Of a stretch of DNA of 64,000 nucleotides, positions 50,340-59,291 are shown piece after piece. The notes under the pieces are model-generated. The model was not told where the DNA came from. It worked only from the letters and a program-made list of their open reading frames with translations, and searched no databases. A program made the translations under genes and the position numbers. Source of the DNA: Limosilactobacillus reuteri (GTDB lineage: Bacteria; Bacillota; Bacilli; Lactobacillales; Lactobacillaceae); contig NZ_CP139476.1 of the NCBI RefSeq assembly GCF_034259105.1, positions 1 through 64,000 on the forward strand. The letters are read 5' to 3'. Each line of letters starts with the position of its first letter. The first letter of the stretch is position 1.

Positions 50340-52125
50340 TGCGATTATATGTTAGCGCTTACATAATGATCTATGTAGTGTAGTAGTGTATAGGTAGTAG
50401 AGTGTATGATGATCTATGTAGTAGAGTGTATGATGATCTATGTAGCGTGTATGATGATCTATAGATGTATATAGTGATATGTATAGATGTATTGAGTGAG
50501 TAAGTGAGTAAGTGAGTAAGTGAGTGAGTGAGTGAGTGAGGTGTATTTGATATATATGATAATGTTTTCATATGTTGTTATGATGGATCAAGTGAATAGT
50601 ATGGTATTGATATGTATGTTAGTTAGGTAAACGGTTATTTATTATATTAGGGTGTGGATTGGGCTATTAAGTGAGTGAATTTATTGGTGTGTTTGTTTGG
50701 TGAGTGGTCGGGTGGTCGGGTGGTATGGTGAGAAGCGTGTAGCGTGTTTTATTGGGGGTTTTATTGGGGGTTTGTTTGGGTTGTTATGTTAGGTTGTTAA
50801 GGTGTAAAGTGGTGTGGTGGTGTGAGTTGGGTGAAGAATTGTGAAGTATTGTGAAGTTAGTAGATTATTATATATGAAAAATTTTTCATGTAAGATTGAA
50901 ACCCATTTCACTAATTTAATAAAAAACGATCATAACAGTTGAAACAAAATAATATAAAATATATTAATAAACACTTGACAATATAACATTTTTATGCAGT
51001 TATAAATTTGCAACCCTTATTTACTTACTAATTAAAAGTTAAATAGCTATATATCAAATAACATCTATTATTTGATATATTTTGGTATAGACCACAGCGG
51101 GGGTTATTTTACTCAAAACGCCTAAAATATAGGGCGCAATTCTGTATCAGTTGCTTATTCCACACACCACAAAACAATATCAATCCATTTCGAATTAATA
51201 TCACTTCGCCTTAAACCACATCTGAATCCTTTCCTATTTATAAAATTACTCCCAAAATTCGGCAACCATTTATCAAAATTTTCAAAATCACGAAAATGTC
51301 ACCTTAGGTTTTCATACTATTCTTTTCATAAAATCGCCTGTATTTTCATAAAGTCTATCCAAGTTTTCATAGAAATATGGCAACCATTTTCACAATTTCA
51401 CATTACTCTATCCTCACTAAATAGATTTTTGTGAATTTTTCTTCACTAACTTATTATCGCTCGAATTATTGACTAAATTTTCATCACAAGCCTTATGAAA
51501 ACACTCCATTTTCATAAAATTACACCATTATTCTCTACACCATATTTCGTGTTAGTACGGGGTATATTTACTCTATTTAGAGGTACTTTATATTTGGCAA
51601 CCATCACAAAGAGGACAATATACCTTTATTTGTCTTATTATTTTTCATATATTTTCTCTAAATTTTACTTTTTACTTCTTCATTACCTGAATAAAATGCC
51701 TAAAAATTTGGTTTAATACGAATGACTACTTTTAGCTTGTTTATCTCACTTTTGCCTTCTATTTTGTGAATCACAAAAAGCTATTAAAACATTCCCATTT
51801 TTATGTAGCTAACACTAGACAGTATTTTTATCACACCAAAATAACAAACACCTTATTTAAGGTTTCACCCACTAAAAAGGGAATCCGTATTAAAACACAT
51901 CTTTGATAATACTCAAATTATTAATAAGCCACAGTAATAGGGTAGAAAAATAAGCTTTTCAATATCGAGATTGTGAATTTTCACTTTCGTTGTAAATCAT
52001 TTTTGACCTATTTTTACCCCTATATCATTCAGAGAAAAACGTAGCTCAGCTCCCTATTCTATATACTTAAGATACGATTACCTTAAAAACACAAAACTAT
52101 CATAAGCCACATAAAACATTGAAAA
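50340..52125. other. gene-free region with strand-composition switch; possible replication or transfer origin
   Basis: No supported gene in 1.8 kb. From about 50340 to 50870 the plus strand is rich in G and T and almost lacks C; from about 50890 to 52120 it is rich in A and C. The left part has a GTGTATGATGATCTATGTAG repeat of about 22-25 bp (three to four copies, 50370-50460), an AGTGAGTA/GTGA microsatellite (50490-50540) and runs such as GGTCGGGTGGTCGGGTGG that could form G-quadruplexes. The right part repeats TTTTCATA (at least six copies, 51310-51650) and GGCAACCAT (three copies). Such a switch is typical at an origin or at a boundary of leading-strand synthesis. Confidence 0.5.
50370..50545 (+). 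repeat. short tandem repeats (about 22-25 bp unit, then 4/8-bp unit)
   Basis: TGTATGATGATCTATGTAG repeated, then GTGAGTAA repeated four times and GTGA repeats. The translated minus-strand frame here is low complexity and not a gene. Confidence 0.85.
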
Positions 52126-52162
52126 TTTTAAACAAAAAACAGCGATAGCAAATAAATACCAC
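52126..52162 (-). terminator. terminator of the candidate toxin mRNA
   Basis: CAGCG / CGCTG stem across about 17 nt with a T6 tail on the minus strand. Confidence 0.6.
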
Positions 52163-52180
52163 CGCTGAAATAGTTACGGA

Positions 52181-52270
52181 TTACTTATGTAACCACTTAC
52201 TAATCTTTTTAATTAAATGTTTAACGTGCTTATTAGGCACGAACAATATTATTAAGCACCAATGCGACAC
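52181..52270 (-). CDS. 29-aa candidate type I toxin peptide
   Basis: GTG-started peptide with hydrophobic LIILFVP core and basic, amphipathic end KHLIKKISKWLHK. It resembles short membrane toxins of the Fst class in size and in its K-W-L C-terminus. The ribosome site AGGAGGT is paired with a nearby CTCCT, so translation may need a structural change, as in Fst-type messages. The bases coding for LIILF are complementary to a divergent RNA (52367-52460). Confidence 0.4.
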   Translation of the reverse strand: MSHWCLIILFVPNKHVKHLIKKISKWLHK

Positions 52271-52351
52271 AAGGAGTTACCTCCTCTCTGCACTAGTCGG
52301 GTTTCCTACGCCCGCTCAAATGTGCTTTTCAATTGTATCATATTAATTTCA

Positions 52352-52462
52352 TGTTATAATATATATAACAATATTATTAAGCCGTGTGTATCGTGGGTGC
52401 TTCCTAACTCACGGATCGGTTTAACGTGGGGTACCTGAAAAGGTATCCTTTTTTGTTTTAAA
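52352..52462 (+). ncRNA. candidate antitoxin RNA
   Basis: TATAAT at 52355-52360, then AACAATATTATTAAGC (52367-52382), identical to 52242-52257 inside the toxin gene's template strand. This RNA can therefore pair with the toxin message over 16 nt. It ends at a terminator GGTACC / GGTATCC with T6 (about 52435-52460). Confidence 0.4.
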
Positions 52463-52510
52463 TGATAAGCCAGAGCAACTAATTTATCAGTAGCTCTGGC
52501 TTTTTCATAT
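52463..52510 (+). terminator. hairpin terminator
   Basis: AGCCAGAGC / GCTCTGGCT followed by TTTTTC on the plus strand. Confidence 0.8.
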
Positions 52511-52568
52511 TTTATATCACTTTATATGCTTTTATTCTAACTAAAACATACATAATCATACTATAGTC

Positions 52569-52949
52569 TCACGATAACATATCTAAGTTAGGTTTATTTT
52601 TCAATTTAGAACTCAAAGAACTGTCATTAGTTTTAGAGTCATTGTCGTTTTTCTTATTTCCAATTCTTGTCTTTAATTTACGCTTGGACTTTTCTTCAAC
52701 ATCGACATCAACATTCTTTTCTACCGACGTCTTTTCTTCTGGTTTTGAAACAGTGCTAACTGTATTTAACCGTCCATCTAAGCTTGCACTATCTAAAATA
52801 GCTTGGATAAGATCACCAGTTCCATATTTTCTAACTACCATTTCTAATGCCCTAATAGCAGCCGGAGAAAATTGTGACTGATTTTTAGCCCATTCTGCAA
52901 CTTTTGAATCCTCGGGAATAAGGATAGTTTTTCTAATCATTTTTGCCAT
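52569..52949 (-). CDS. parR: ParR-like centromere-binding adaptor
   Basis: 126 residues from ATG 52949 (MAKMIRKTILIPEDSKV). N-terminal ribbon-helix-helix pattern (IRKTILIP strand, two helices to GTGDLIQAIL), then a flexible charged tail that would contact ParM filaments. It lies 5-15 bp behind the actin-like gene, as usual for parMR. Binding sites are probably the AT-rich iterons further upstream. Confidence 0.7.
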   Translation of the reverse strand: MAKMIRKTILIPEDSKVAEWAKNQSQFSPAAIRALEMVVRKYGTGDLIQAILDSASLDGRLNTVSTVSKPEEKTSVEKNVDVDVEEKSKRKLKTRIGNKKNDNDSKTNDSSLSSKLKNKPNLDMLS

Positions 52950-52963
52950 AAAAATCACACTCT

Positions 52964-54175
52964 CTATAAGGCTTCAACAATTACTTGTAATCCTAATTCA
53001 TTTAAATATTGTGCATATTCTTTATCAATCCAAATTACTGGAACATCATATCCACCGCTGAAGCTCTTAAGTTTTTCATTCAATACTTCGCGAAGATTAC
53101 TCTCATCTAGCATTGGAATGGAGCCACCACCATATACGTAAACAAGTTCAGTATCCTTAGCGATACGCATTGTTTGACTAACTGTATCGATGATTTTGTC
53201 AGCTAATGGTTCTAATTGGTCATAAACTACTTGACGTACTTTATCTTGGCGAGTTCGACGCAATGGACTGACCTTTTCAGATAAGAAACTCTGTAATTGT
53301 GAACGTTCCTCGAAATTCATTTGTTGATCTTGAAGAACGCGTACTGCATCTTGTAATACATTTCCGTATCCTTGTGGTAATGAAGCTGATGCTGCTGGAT
53401 TAGCCTTACCGTTAATGATTGCTACTACATCAGTAGTCCCTTCTCCGATATCAATTCCAAGTACATTTCGTGAATTAATAAGGTCGTCAGCTTCAACTTC
53501 ATCCTTCATTTCTGAATAGTTCTTATCAAAGTCTTCCTTAATTTTATCTGTTAATCCATCATAATCGGAGGAAATAAGCATTTGGGCTGTTTCACCTTCT
53601 AATGCAACATATACCTTATTAAATTCGATAGTTACATTAATTGGGTCCTTGAAGTTATGGAAAGTTACTGTATGAGTACTACCCATGTAACGTTCTTTGT
53701 AACGATCTTTTGCATTATTTACCTTACCTTCTGAAATAGGTAACGCAGTCGCCATATTAACTTTTACCTTTAGAATCTCCTTTAAGTCTTGTCCAGCTTC
53801 ATATGCTTCTTTTACTTTCTTTCCAGCTATCAAACTTAAAGTAAGAATAATAGCTAAATCTGTCTCTGATTTACCAGTGAAGTCATTAACATCAAAAGAC
53901 CTCATGGATAGACCACTGTCAATAGCTGCATTACCAATCAAAAATCTTCCAGAGGTTTTTACTGCATTACTTGACACACTAACATCCATATTATTAAGGA
54001 AGTGCTTCATATAAACATCTTGGTCTTGCTTAGAATCAAATTCCATAGGAGCTTGTACATCTTGTGGACGTTCTGCTGCTATAACTGATGGAAACTTAAT
54101 ATTTTCACCATCAACATTTGCTTTTACAGAACCATATCCCAAATCATTTGCAACTTTCATAATCTTCTCAACCAT
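52964..54175 (-). CDS. parM: ParM/Alp-type actin-like partition ATPase
   Basis: 403 residues from ATG 54175 (GGAGGTAGAAATA). Actin-fold motifs: VANDLGYGSVKANVDG (phosphate 1), NVLGIDIGEGTTDVVAIING (phosphate 2) and VYVYGGGSIPML (adenosine). Forms ATP-driven filaments that push plasmid copies apart via ParR. Second of two partition systems in the window. Confidence 0.85.
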   Translation of the reverse strand: MVEKIMKVANDLGYGSVKANVDGENIKFPSVIAAERPQDVQAPMEFDSKQDQDVYMKHFLNNMDVSVSSNAVKTSGRFLIGNAAIDSGLSMRSFDVNDFTGKSETDLAIILTLSLIAGKKVKEAYEAGQDLKEILKVKVNMATALPISEGKVNNAKDRYKERYMGSTHTVTFHNFKDPINVTIEFNKVYVALEGETAQMLISSDYDGLTDKIKEDFDKNYSEMKDEVEADDLINSRNVLGIDIGEGTTDVVAIINGKANPAASASLPQGYGNVLQDAVRVLQDQQMNFEERSQLQSFLSEKVSPLRRTRQDKVRQVVYDQLEPLADKIIDTVSQTMRIAKDTELVYVYGGGSIPMLDESNLREVLNEKLKSFSGGYDVPVIWIDKEYAQYLNELGLQVIVEAL

Positions 54176-54559
54176 TATTTCTACCTCCAATTTATAATAT
54201 AATCATATTATATCATACTTTATATTATTTAGGAACAATCAAATATGATATTTTAAGTTTTTCTATGATATTATTTACCAACTTGAGCTAGTCTTTAAGA
54301 TACTTAACAAATTTACTATTCGTTAACCCCAAGCCAATAAGTTTATTTATGACTTTTGCTTGGGTAGTTCTTTCCTCGTATGCTATTCTGCCTAATTTAT
54401 TTCGTAAAATTCAGAAGAAATTCTAATTGTTCTCGTGTTTTTGCATCCGAACTATAGTACTTGTCAGGTATGGTAATATTTTCCTGCTTAAGCTTTTCTA
54501 AATACTTGATAATATTTTCATTTCATCTGGCGTTAATTCCATTAATCCCACTCCTCTTA

Positions 54560-54772
54560 ATGCAAATATTGTTCATATTGCAAATAATGCATATATAATT
54601 AGCATTAATCGTATAGCAAATAATACTAATATTGCTTTAAGCATAAATAAATTATACCATTGTTTTTCACAGTTTCAATATTTTTTGCATTATAAATAAT
54701 GCTAGTATTATTTATAATCTTCATAATTCATATATTGCAAATAATCTATGTAAGATATTTAATGCAAATAAA
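54560..54772. repeat. AT-rich iterons (centromere candidate), left cluster
   Basis: Multiple forms of GCAAATAAT and its reverse ATTATTTGC: ATTGCAAATAATGC, TAGCAAATAATAC, ATTGCAAATAATC, AATGCAAATAAA, plus AATAATGCTAGTATTATT. Located between the parMR and parA operons. The interval 54176-54560 upstream of parM holds no gene. Confidence 0.65.
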
Positions 54773-54816
54773 AAGAACACTCTCTGTCATCTTTATGACG
54801 AAAGTGTTCTTTTTAT
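54771..54816. terminator. bidirectional terminator behind the ParA operon
   Basis: AAAAGAACACT / AGTGTTCTTTT hairpin with A/T runs on both sides. Confidence 0.85.
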
Positions 54817-55226
54817 TAATTCAATTCTTCTTTATCGTATATCAAACTATCTACCTTTTTAAGTTCGAGAAGTAGTCTAAATACTTTTTCATCGCTATCA
54901 CTCATTGCGCCACTCTCTATATATTTTCTAAATACATCAATAATAGCATCATCCTGTGATTCACAATTTGCCACTTGTTTATAAGCATTAATTATATCTA
55001 CCGCTTGATCGCTAATCCTAATCATCTTAGTAGACTTATTTTTTCTTGGTCTACCTTTACCTCTCTTTTTAACTTCTGGTTTCTTTTCGGTGGTTTTTTT
55101 CTGATGAACAGAAGCATCATATCTCTTTTCTGGAGTTGAGGGTTTTGTTTCTGCCACTCCTGGAGTAGCATTTTTCTTTCTTCTATTCTTGTTTTCCTTA
55201 TTAAATTGGGTAAATAGATCAGACAA
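54816..55226 (-). CDS. ParA-partner, RHH-type DNA-binding protein
   Basis: 136 residues from a TTG start close behind the parA stop (GGAGGGATAAACTTTG). A basic linker (KKRGKGRPRKNKSTKM) is followed by a ribbon-helix-helix-like segment (MIRISDQAVDIINAYKQVAN) and a helical end. Type Ib ParA operons, such as prgP/prgO of enterococcal RepA_N plasmids, have such a second gene that binds the centromere. Confidence 0.7.
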   Translation of the reverse strand: MSDLFTQFNKENKNRRKKNATPGVAETKPSTPEKRYDASVHQKKTTEKKPEVKKRGKGRPRKNKSTKMIRISDQAVDIINAYKQVANCESQDDAIIDVFRKYIESGAMSDSDEKVFRLLLELKKVDSLIYDKEELN

Positions 55227-55229
55227 AGT

Positions 55230-56177
55230 TTATCCCTCCAATTTCTTTAACCGTTCTAATATTTCATCTGTTAGCCGATTGTAAACATAGTGTACCTTTA
55301 TATCGTGGAAGTCACCCTTTCCATATTCAGCATCTTTATCGGCTATTCCCATACGACCAAATCGCTTAAGACGCTCCATATGTTTAATTATGTTCTTAAA
55401 GACTCCATCTTTACCAAATGACTCTTTCGCGTCTTTCAAAATTTGCGTATCCAATCCTGCTCTATTTTCAAGTAAGACAGGAAGCACTCCAAGAATATTA
55501 AAACTAATAGAAGGATAGTTATTGAACATTTTTTGTAAGTATACGAAAAACGCCTCAGCACCATCTAGTGAATCTTGTTGTGTTTGTAAAACAATAATAA
55601 TATCATCTGCTGCATAAACTGCGGAATCAGTAAAAACTGATAGAGTTGGTGGAACATCTACGATAACAAAATCATAATTTTCTTTGACTTTATCTAGTTG
55701 TTTTGCAAAGTAAGAAATTCTTTTTTCTTTATAGTTTTCTTCATTAGGCATAAATGTCATTTCCAAAAAATCGGGGTATTCTGTAAAGTCATCAGAAGAA
55801 GGAAGTAAATATAAATTGTCCATTACCTTAACGATAGCGTTCTTTATATCTCCTTCGCTAAGAGCTAACATCATTGTTTCTTTTATTCGAAGCTGTTTTC
55901 TTTCTCTTTCCTTAAAAACTTCTTCAACTTCTTTATCTATATCTGCCTTTGAAAGTTTATCTTTTGATTTCTTATTAAGTTCTTTGACAAACTCTTTCTC
56001 ACTTTGATTATTTTGGCGTGCGTATGTTCGCGTTAATAAATGTGTTGCATTCGATTGTGGGTCTAAATCACACACTAAAGTCTTATAACCTTTCTTGGCT
56101 AATTGATATGCAGTCATGACAGAATTGGTTGTTTTACCGACACCACCTTTAAAATTAGCATAAACTAGAACAGGCAT
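55230..56177 (-). CDS. parA: ParA-family partition ATPase
   Basis: 315 residues, deviant Walker A KGGVGKTTNSV at residues 9-19, Walker A' LVCDLDPQSNATHLL, Walker B FVIVDVPPTLS. No N-terminal HTH, hence type Ib. AGGGAGACG before ATG 56177. Works with the 54816 gene product and the flanking iterons to position the replicon. Confidence 0.9.
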   Translation of the reverse strand: MPVLVYANFKGGVGKTTNSVMTAYQLAKKGYKTLVCDLDPQSNATHLLTRTYARQNNQSEKEFVKELNKKSKDKLSKADIDKEVEEVFKERERKQLRIKETMMLALSEGDIKNAIVKVMDNLYLLPSSDDFTEYPDFLEMTFMPNEENYKEKRISYFAKQLDKVKENYDFVIVDVPPTLSVFTDSAVYAADDIIIVLQTQQDSLDGAEAFFVYLQKMFNNYPSISFNILGVLPVLLENRAGLDTQILKDAKESFGKDGVFKNIIKHMERLKRFGRMGIADKDAEYGKGDFHDIKVHYVYNRLTDEILERLKKLEG

Positions 56178-56194
56178 TCGTCTCCCTCATTTCC

Positions 56195-56372
56195 TCATTA
56201 TTTTTAGTAATATTAGTATTAATTGCATTTTTTGCATTACATGTATACAAATATTATATCCTAAACAAAACCCACTGTTAAGGCTTTTTTATGTTTTCAC
56301 CACTGCATTATTAGCATTATTCATAATTCTTATATGCTTTGAATTATTTGCTATATATTTAATGCAAAATAT
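56195..56372. repeat. AT-rich iterons, right cluster
   Basis: GCATTTTTTGCATTAC, GCATTATTAGCATTATTC, GAATTATTTGC and TTTAATGCAAAA: same motif family as 54560-54772 but upstream of parA. So the operon is bracketed by the repeats; the sites can serve both partition and autoregulation. From 56373 to 56815 I see no gene. Confidence 0.6.
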
Positions 56373-56809
56373 AAGAATTAACCTATCTACGGTTAATAAC
56401 AAGAAAAAATAATCGTTTACTTTTCCAACGCATTGTTGTATCTTTAAAACATAAGTTAATAAAATAACAAGTAATTAAATGAAATGTTTATTAGCTTTTC
56501 AGAATACACATAACAATGTTTTAACTAAAACGGAATCTAAAATGATATCGTCATTGGTTAGTAGATAGAGTGTGAAAAAATTTTTTATTTTTCTATCGAT
56601 CAGTGATTTTATATAATCAAGCACAACAGAATGTTGTGTTAAACGATGACGAAACATGTCATTACAACGAATTCACTATTATCTATTGATAAATTAATCT
56701 TTGATCAATTAAGCTAATTTTAGGATAAATTTGATAAATTTATTTTGACACGTTTGTCTATCTAATTTAGCGATGATAATATTAGAATATCAATTAAATA
56801 TAAGGCATA

Positions 56810-56947
56810 AAAAAAGAGTTTATCGAAGTCCAACTTTCGATAAACTCTGGAGAATAACCACAAGCCTCTTGATTTGATGAGAAAAACAATGAATAACCAA
56901 AAGTCTCAAAAGGGAATGCGGTAATTTCATTTCAAATCTATATATCT
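56810..56947 (-). ncRNA. counter-transcribed RNA of the rep leader
   Basis: Minus strand -35 TTGATT (56970-56975), 16-bp spacer, -10 TATAAT (56948-56953); the transcript runs left and ends at GAGTTTATCGAA (56836-56847 on minus)/TTCGATAAACTC with T7 (56810-56847). It is fully antisense to the repA leader, the usual copy-control arrangement for RepA_N plasmids. Confidence 0.7.
56889..56924 (+). CDS. 11-aa leader peptide mimicking the RepA start
   Basis: ATG AAT AAC CAA AAG ... reads MNNQKSQKGMR. The RepA protein begins MNNQKAFLG, and ACAATGAATAACCAAAA is repeated at both starts. The position inside the antisense RNA target suggests a translational coupling or attenuation role. The ribosome site is weak. 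Confidence 0.4.
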   Translation: MNNQKSQKGMR

Positions 56948-57029
56948 ATTATATACTTTAATCCTTAAAAATCAAGGGTTTACGGTTATTAAAGTATGCC
57001 TAATTCAAATGAATTAAGGAGAAACTACA

Positions 57030-58115
57030 ATGAATAACCAAAAAGCGTTTTTAGGTATCAACCTAGATTTACTCGAAAACCCAAAATATAAGAATCTAGA
57101 CTCCCGTGCAATGATGTTGTACGCTCTTTACGCTGATCGCTATTCTGTTTCTATGAATAACGCTCGTTTAGGGAACACAGCATTCGTTGATGATATGGGA
57201 GTCTTTATTCGTTTTACTAATGAATTGGCTGCCAAGGTACTTCACACAACAGTCAAAATGATTAGTAAATTTCGTAAGCAATTAGAATCGGAGAATTTAA
57301 TTAAGATTGTTCGTGAAGGCTTAAAGGGTTACAAAATCTATGTTTATCCAGTTCAACAAACACCAAGTAACGTTGAGCTTATTTTGCCATGGAAAAATCA
57401 CACTATTACTGTTCAAAAGACTATTTCTGACTGGACTACTGCATCCAAGCTTGAATTTAGTAAAACTCTTAAATTATCTTCTCAAACAATTGATATGAAC
57501 GTGAAGTCCCAACGGGATTACACGTGTGACCAAAAAGGGAATACTAGTTTATCTCACTCTAGTCTATCTCATGTATTTTTAAATAATAATGATTTGGATG
57601 ATAACGCGCACGCGCGTAAGGAAAATGAAATTCAACCCAATCAATCAAACAAAAATCCATATCACTCTTTACCAGAAAAGATAAAGAGTTCATTTGTTGA
57701 TGTATTTGGATTCATCACTAAGCCTATGGCTATTGAACTACATTCTCTAATCAGTCAATCCAACGAAGATATGGTTAACTACATAATCACAAGTAGTAAA
57801 GGACATAAGATTACTAATGCTATCGCATATATCAAAGCTGCAATTACCAATGCTCTGAAACGAGGGGATAAGTGCGCTCAAGACATGATTAACTTTTACA
57901 ACAATAACGTCAAAAATGCGTTTACTGGTTACAAGAAATCTCCATCAAAACGCTTTATGTCTGAGGAAGAAGTAAATGCTATGATTGCAAAAGACGAAGA
58001 AGAAATGCGTCAAAATAATCCAGAATTTTATGCGCGTATTAACGCAATTAAGCAACGTACACAAGCTAAAAAGTTTAACCGTCCGATGATCCCAATTTAT
58101 TCTTTAGGCGAATAA
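57030..58115 (+). CDS. repA: RepA_N-family replication initiator
   Basis: 361 residues. N-terminal RepA_N domain (about 1-115): FLGINLDLLENPKYKNLDSR, ALYADRYSVSMNN, LHTTVKMISKFRKQLESENL, a winged-helix initiator fold. Variable middle, helical C-terminal domain. Strong AAGGAGAAACTACA site. In this family the origin usually lies inside the gene itself. Copy number is probably limited by the antisense RNA upstream. RepA_N replicons are typical of low-copy, large plasmids of Firmicutes. Confidence 0.92.
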   Translation: MNNQKAFLGINLDLLENPKYKNLDSRAMMLYALYADRYSVSMNNARLGNTAFVDDMGVFIRFTNELAAKVLHTTVKMISKFRKQLESENLIKIVREGLKGYKIYVYPVQQTPSNVELILPWKNHTITVQKTISDWTTASKLEFSKTLKLSSQTIDMNVKSQRDYTCDQKGNTSLSHSSLSHVFLNNNDLDDNAHARKENEIQPNQSNKNPYHSLPEKIKSSFVDVFGFITKPMAIELHSLISQSNEDMVNYIITSSKGHKITNAIAYIKAAITNALKRGDKCAQDMINFYNNNVKNAFTGYKKSPSKRFMSEEEVNAMIAKDEEEMRQNNPEFYARINAIKQRTQAKKFNRPMIPIYSLGE

Positions 58116-58234
58116 ACGTCATTTTGGGTAAAGTTTATCCGTCAAAAATAACTAATAAGCGATAAATACCATGAAATATGTATTTTCTCCAGTGTTGAAT
58201 CCTAATCTTAGCTTTGATTATTTTCCCATTTCTT

Positions 58235-58340
58235 CGCCTATACAATTTTATGCAGAATCTTGCGGTACTTTCGCAGAAATCTGCATAAAAATGTACATCA
58301 TCTACCGCAGAAATCTCATCTTTTTTGACAAGAAAGTTAG
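58235..58340 (+). repeat. inverted and direct repeats behind repA
   Basis: TTTTATGCAGA pairs with TCTGCATAAAA (about 58247-58292), with CGCAGAAATCT occurring twice in the interval. It could be the repA terminator or a recombination/replication-arrest site. The 58171-58377 frame over it is not convincing as a gene. Confidence 0.5.
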
Positions 58341-58480
58341 CGAATATTTAAATATAACAATAATAAATATAACATGAGTAAAGTATACTTTAACGGTTCC
58401 CGGTGTTTTTTGCGCGTTTTTAGGACAAGAAGAAATCATTGTGCTAAGATTACCTCCATCAAAGAAAGTGAGGTTTTAAT

Positions 58481-59206
58481 TTGAATAAAACGATTCTAAA
58501 AAATAAATACAAGAAATACAAAATGCCTAAGAATATGTTATTTGCTATTATTGATACCACCATCCTATCAAAAGACCTTAGCAATACTGAATTAGGCTTC
58601 TATATTCTTTTAAAAGCTAAGGCTGGTCGTAGAGTTATCGATGGGAATCAATTAAGACTTAGTACTACTGTTGGTAAGTTAACCACACAGATTAATTGGC
58701 GACTAGGTACGCAACCAATAACAAAAATGATCAAAAAATTACAACAACTTAAATTGATTGAAATTGAAAGAGTTCACGGGAAAACGATGGATATTGTATT
58801 CTTGGATGATGAACAGTCATTATTAAAAAATGGTTATTTTAAGGTGTATGGTCACTCTATCAAAGCCATTATGGATTCTAGTAACGGTAAACAAACATTG
58901 AACTATCTTGGGTTTTATGCATATTTTCGTAGTACTATTTTCGAACAGACTAAAACATCTAGCGTATATGATAAGCCATTGGCATATCTTGTTAATGTCT
59001 GTAAAACCCCGGAATCCACAGTGCGCCTCTATCTCCAGTGGTTTAGAGAGAATGAAATACTAGCTAATTTCTTCGTAAGGGTAATGAGAACCGAAACTAA
59101 TTGGTATAACAAATACATCTATGCGGATATGCATGATTGTCAAAAGCTTGTTAGATACATAGACGATGGACAATACGGATCAGTGATTACAGAAGTTTTA
59201 GAATAA
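58481..59206 (+). CDS. winged-helix replication/maintenance-type protein
   Basis: 241 residues from TTG 58481 with GTGAGG site. Contains LSNTELGFYILLKAKAGRRV, an allelic HTH-like QPITKMIKKLQQLKLIEIER (typical of replication initiator winged helices) and a second YLVNVCKTPESTVRLYLQWF. Probably DNA binding. Direct neighbour of repA; accessory replication role inferred. Confidence 0.5.
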   Translation: MNKTILKNKYKKYKMPKNMLFAIIDTTILSKDLSNTELGFYILLKAKAGRRVIDGNQLRLSTTVGKLTTQINWRLGTQPITKMIKKLQQLKLIEIERVHGKTMDIVFLDDEQSLLKNGYFKVYGHSIKAIMDSSNGKQTLNYLGFYAYFRSTIFEQTKTSSVYDKPLAYLVNVCKTPESTVRLYLQWFRENEILANFFVRVMRTETNWYNKYIYADMHDCQKLVRYIDDGQYGSVITEVLE

Positions 59207-59291
59207 AGTGATGTCTTTTTAGCGAAATCACACATTCTGTTTATGTTCATGGTATACTTACACAGTCAGCTGATATGATATAAGAGACAGT

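Noticed and set aside
50371..50571. 66-residue minus-strand frame with LTHSLTHLLTYS repeats.
   Set aside because: Low-complexity translation of a microsatellite, no ribosome site.
51495..51716. 73-residue plus-strand frame.
   Set aside because: Hydrophobic/aromatic composition from AT-rich DNA, no ribosome site, overlaps TTTTCATA repeats.
58171..58377. 68-residue frame behind repA.
   Set aside because: Runs through an inverted repeat likely to be a terminator or regulatory site, weak start context, no recognisable motif.
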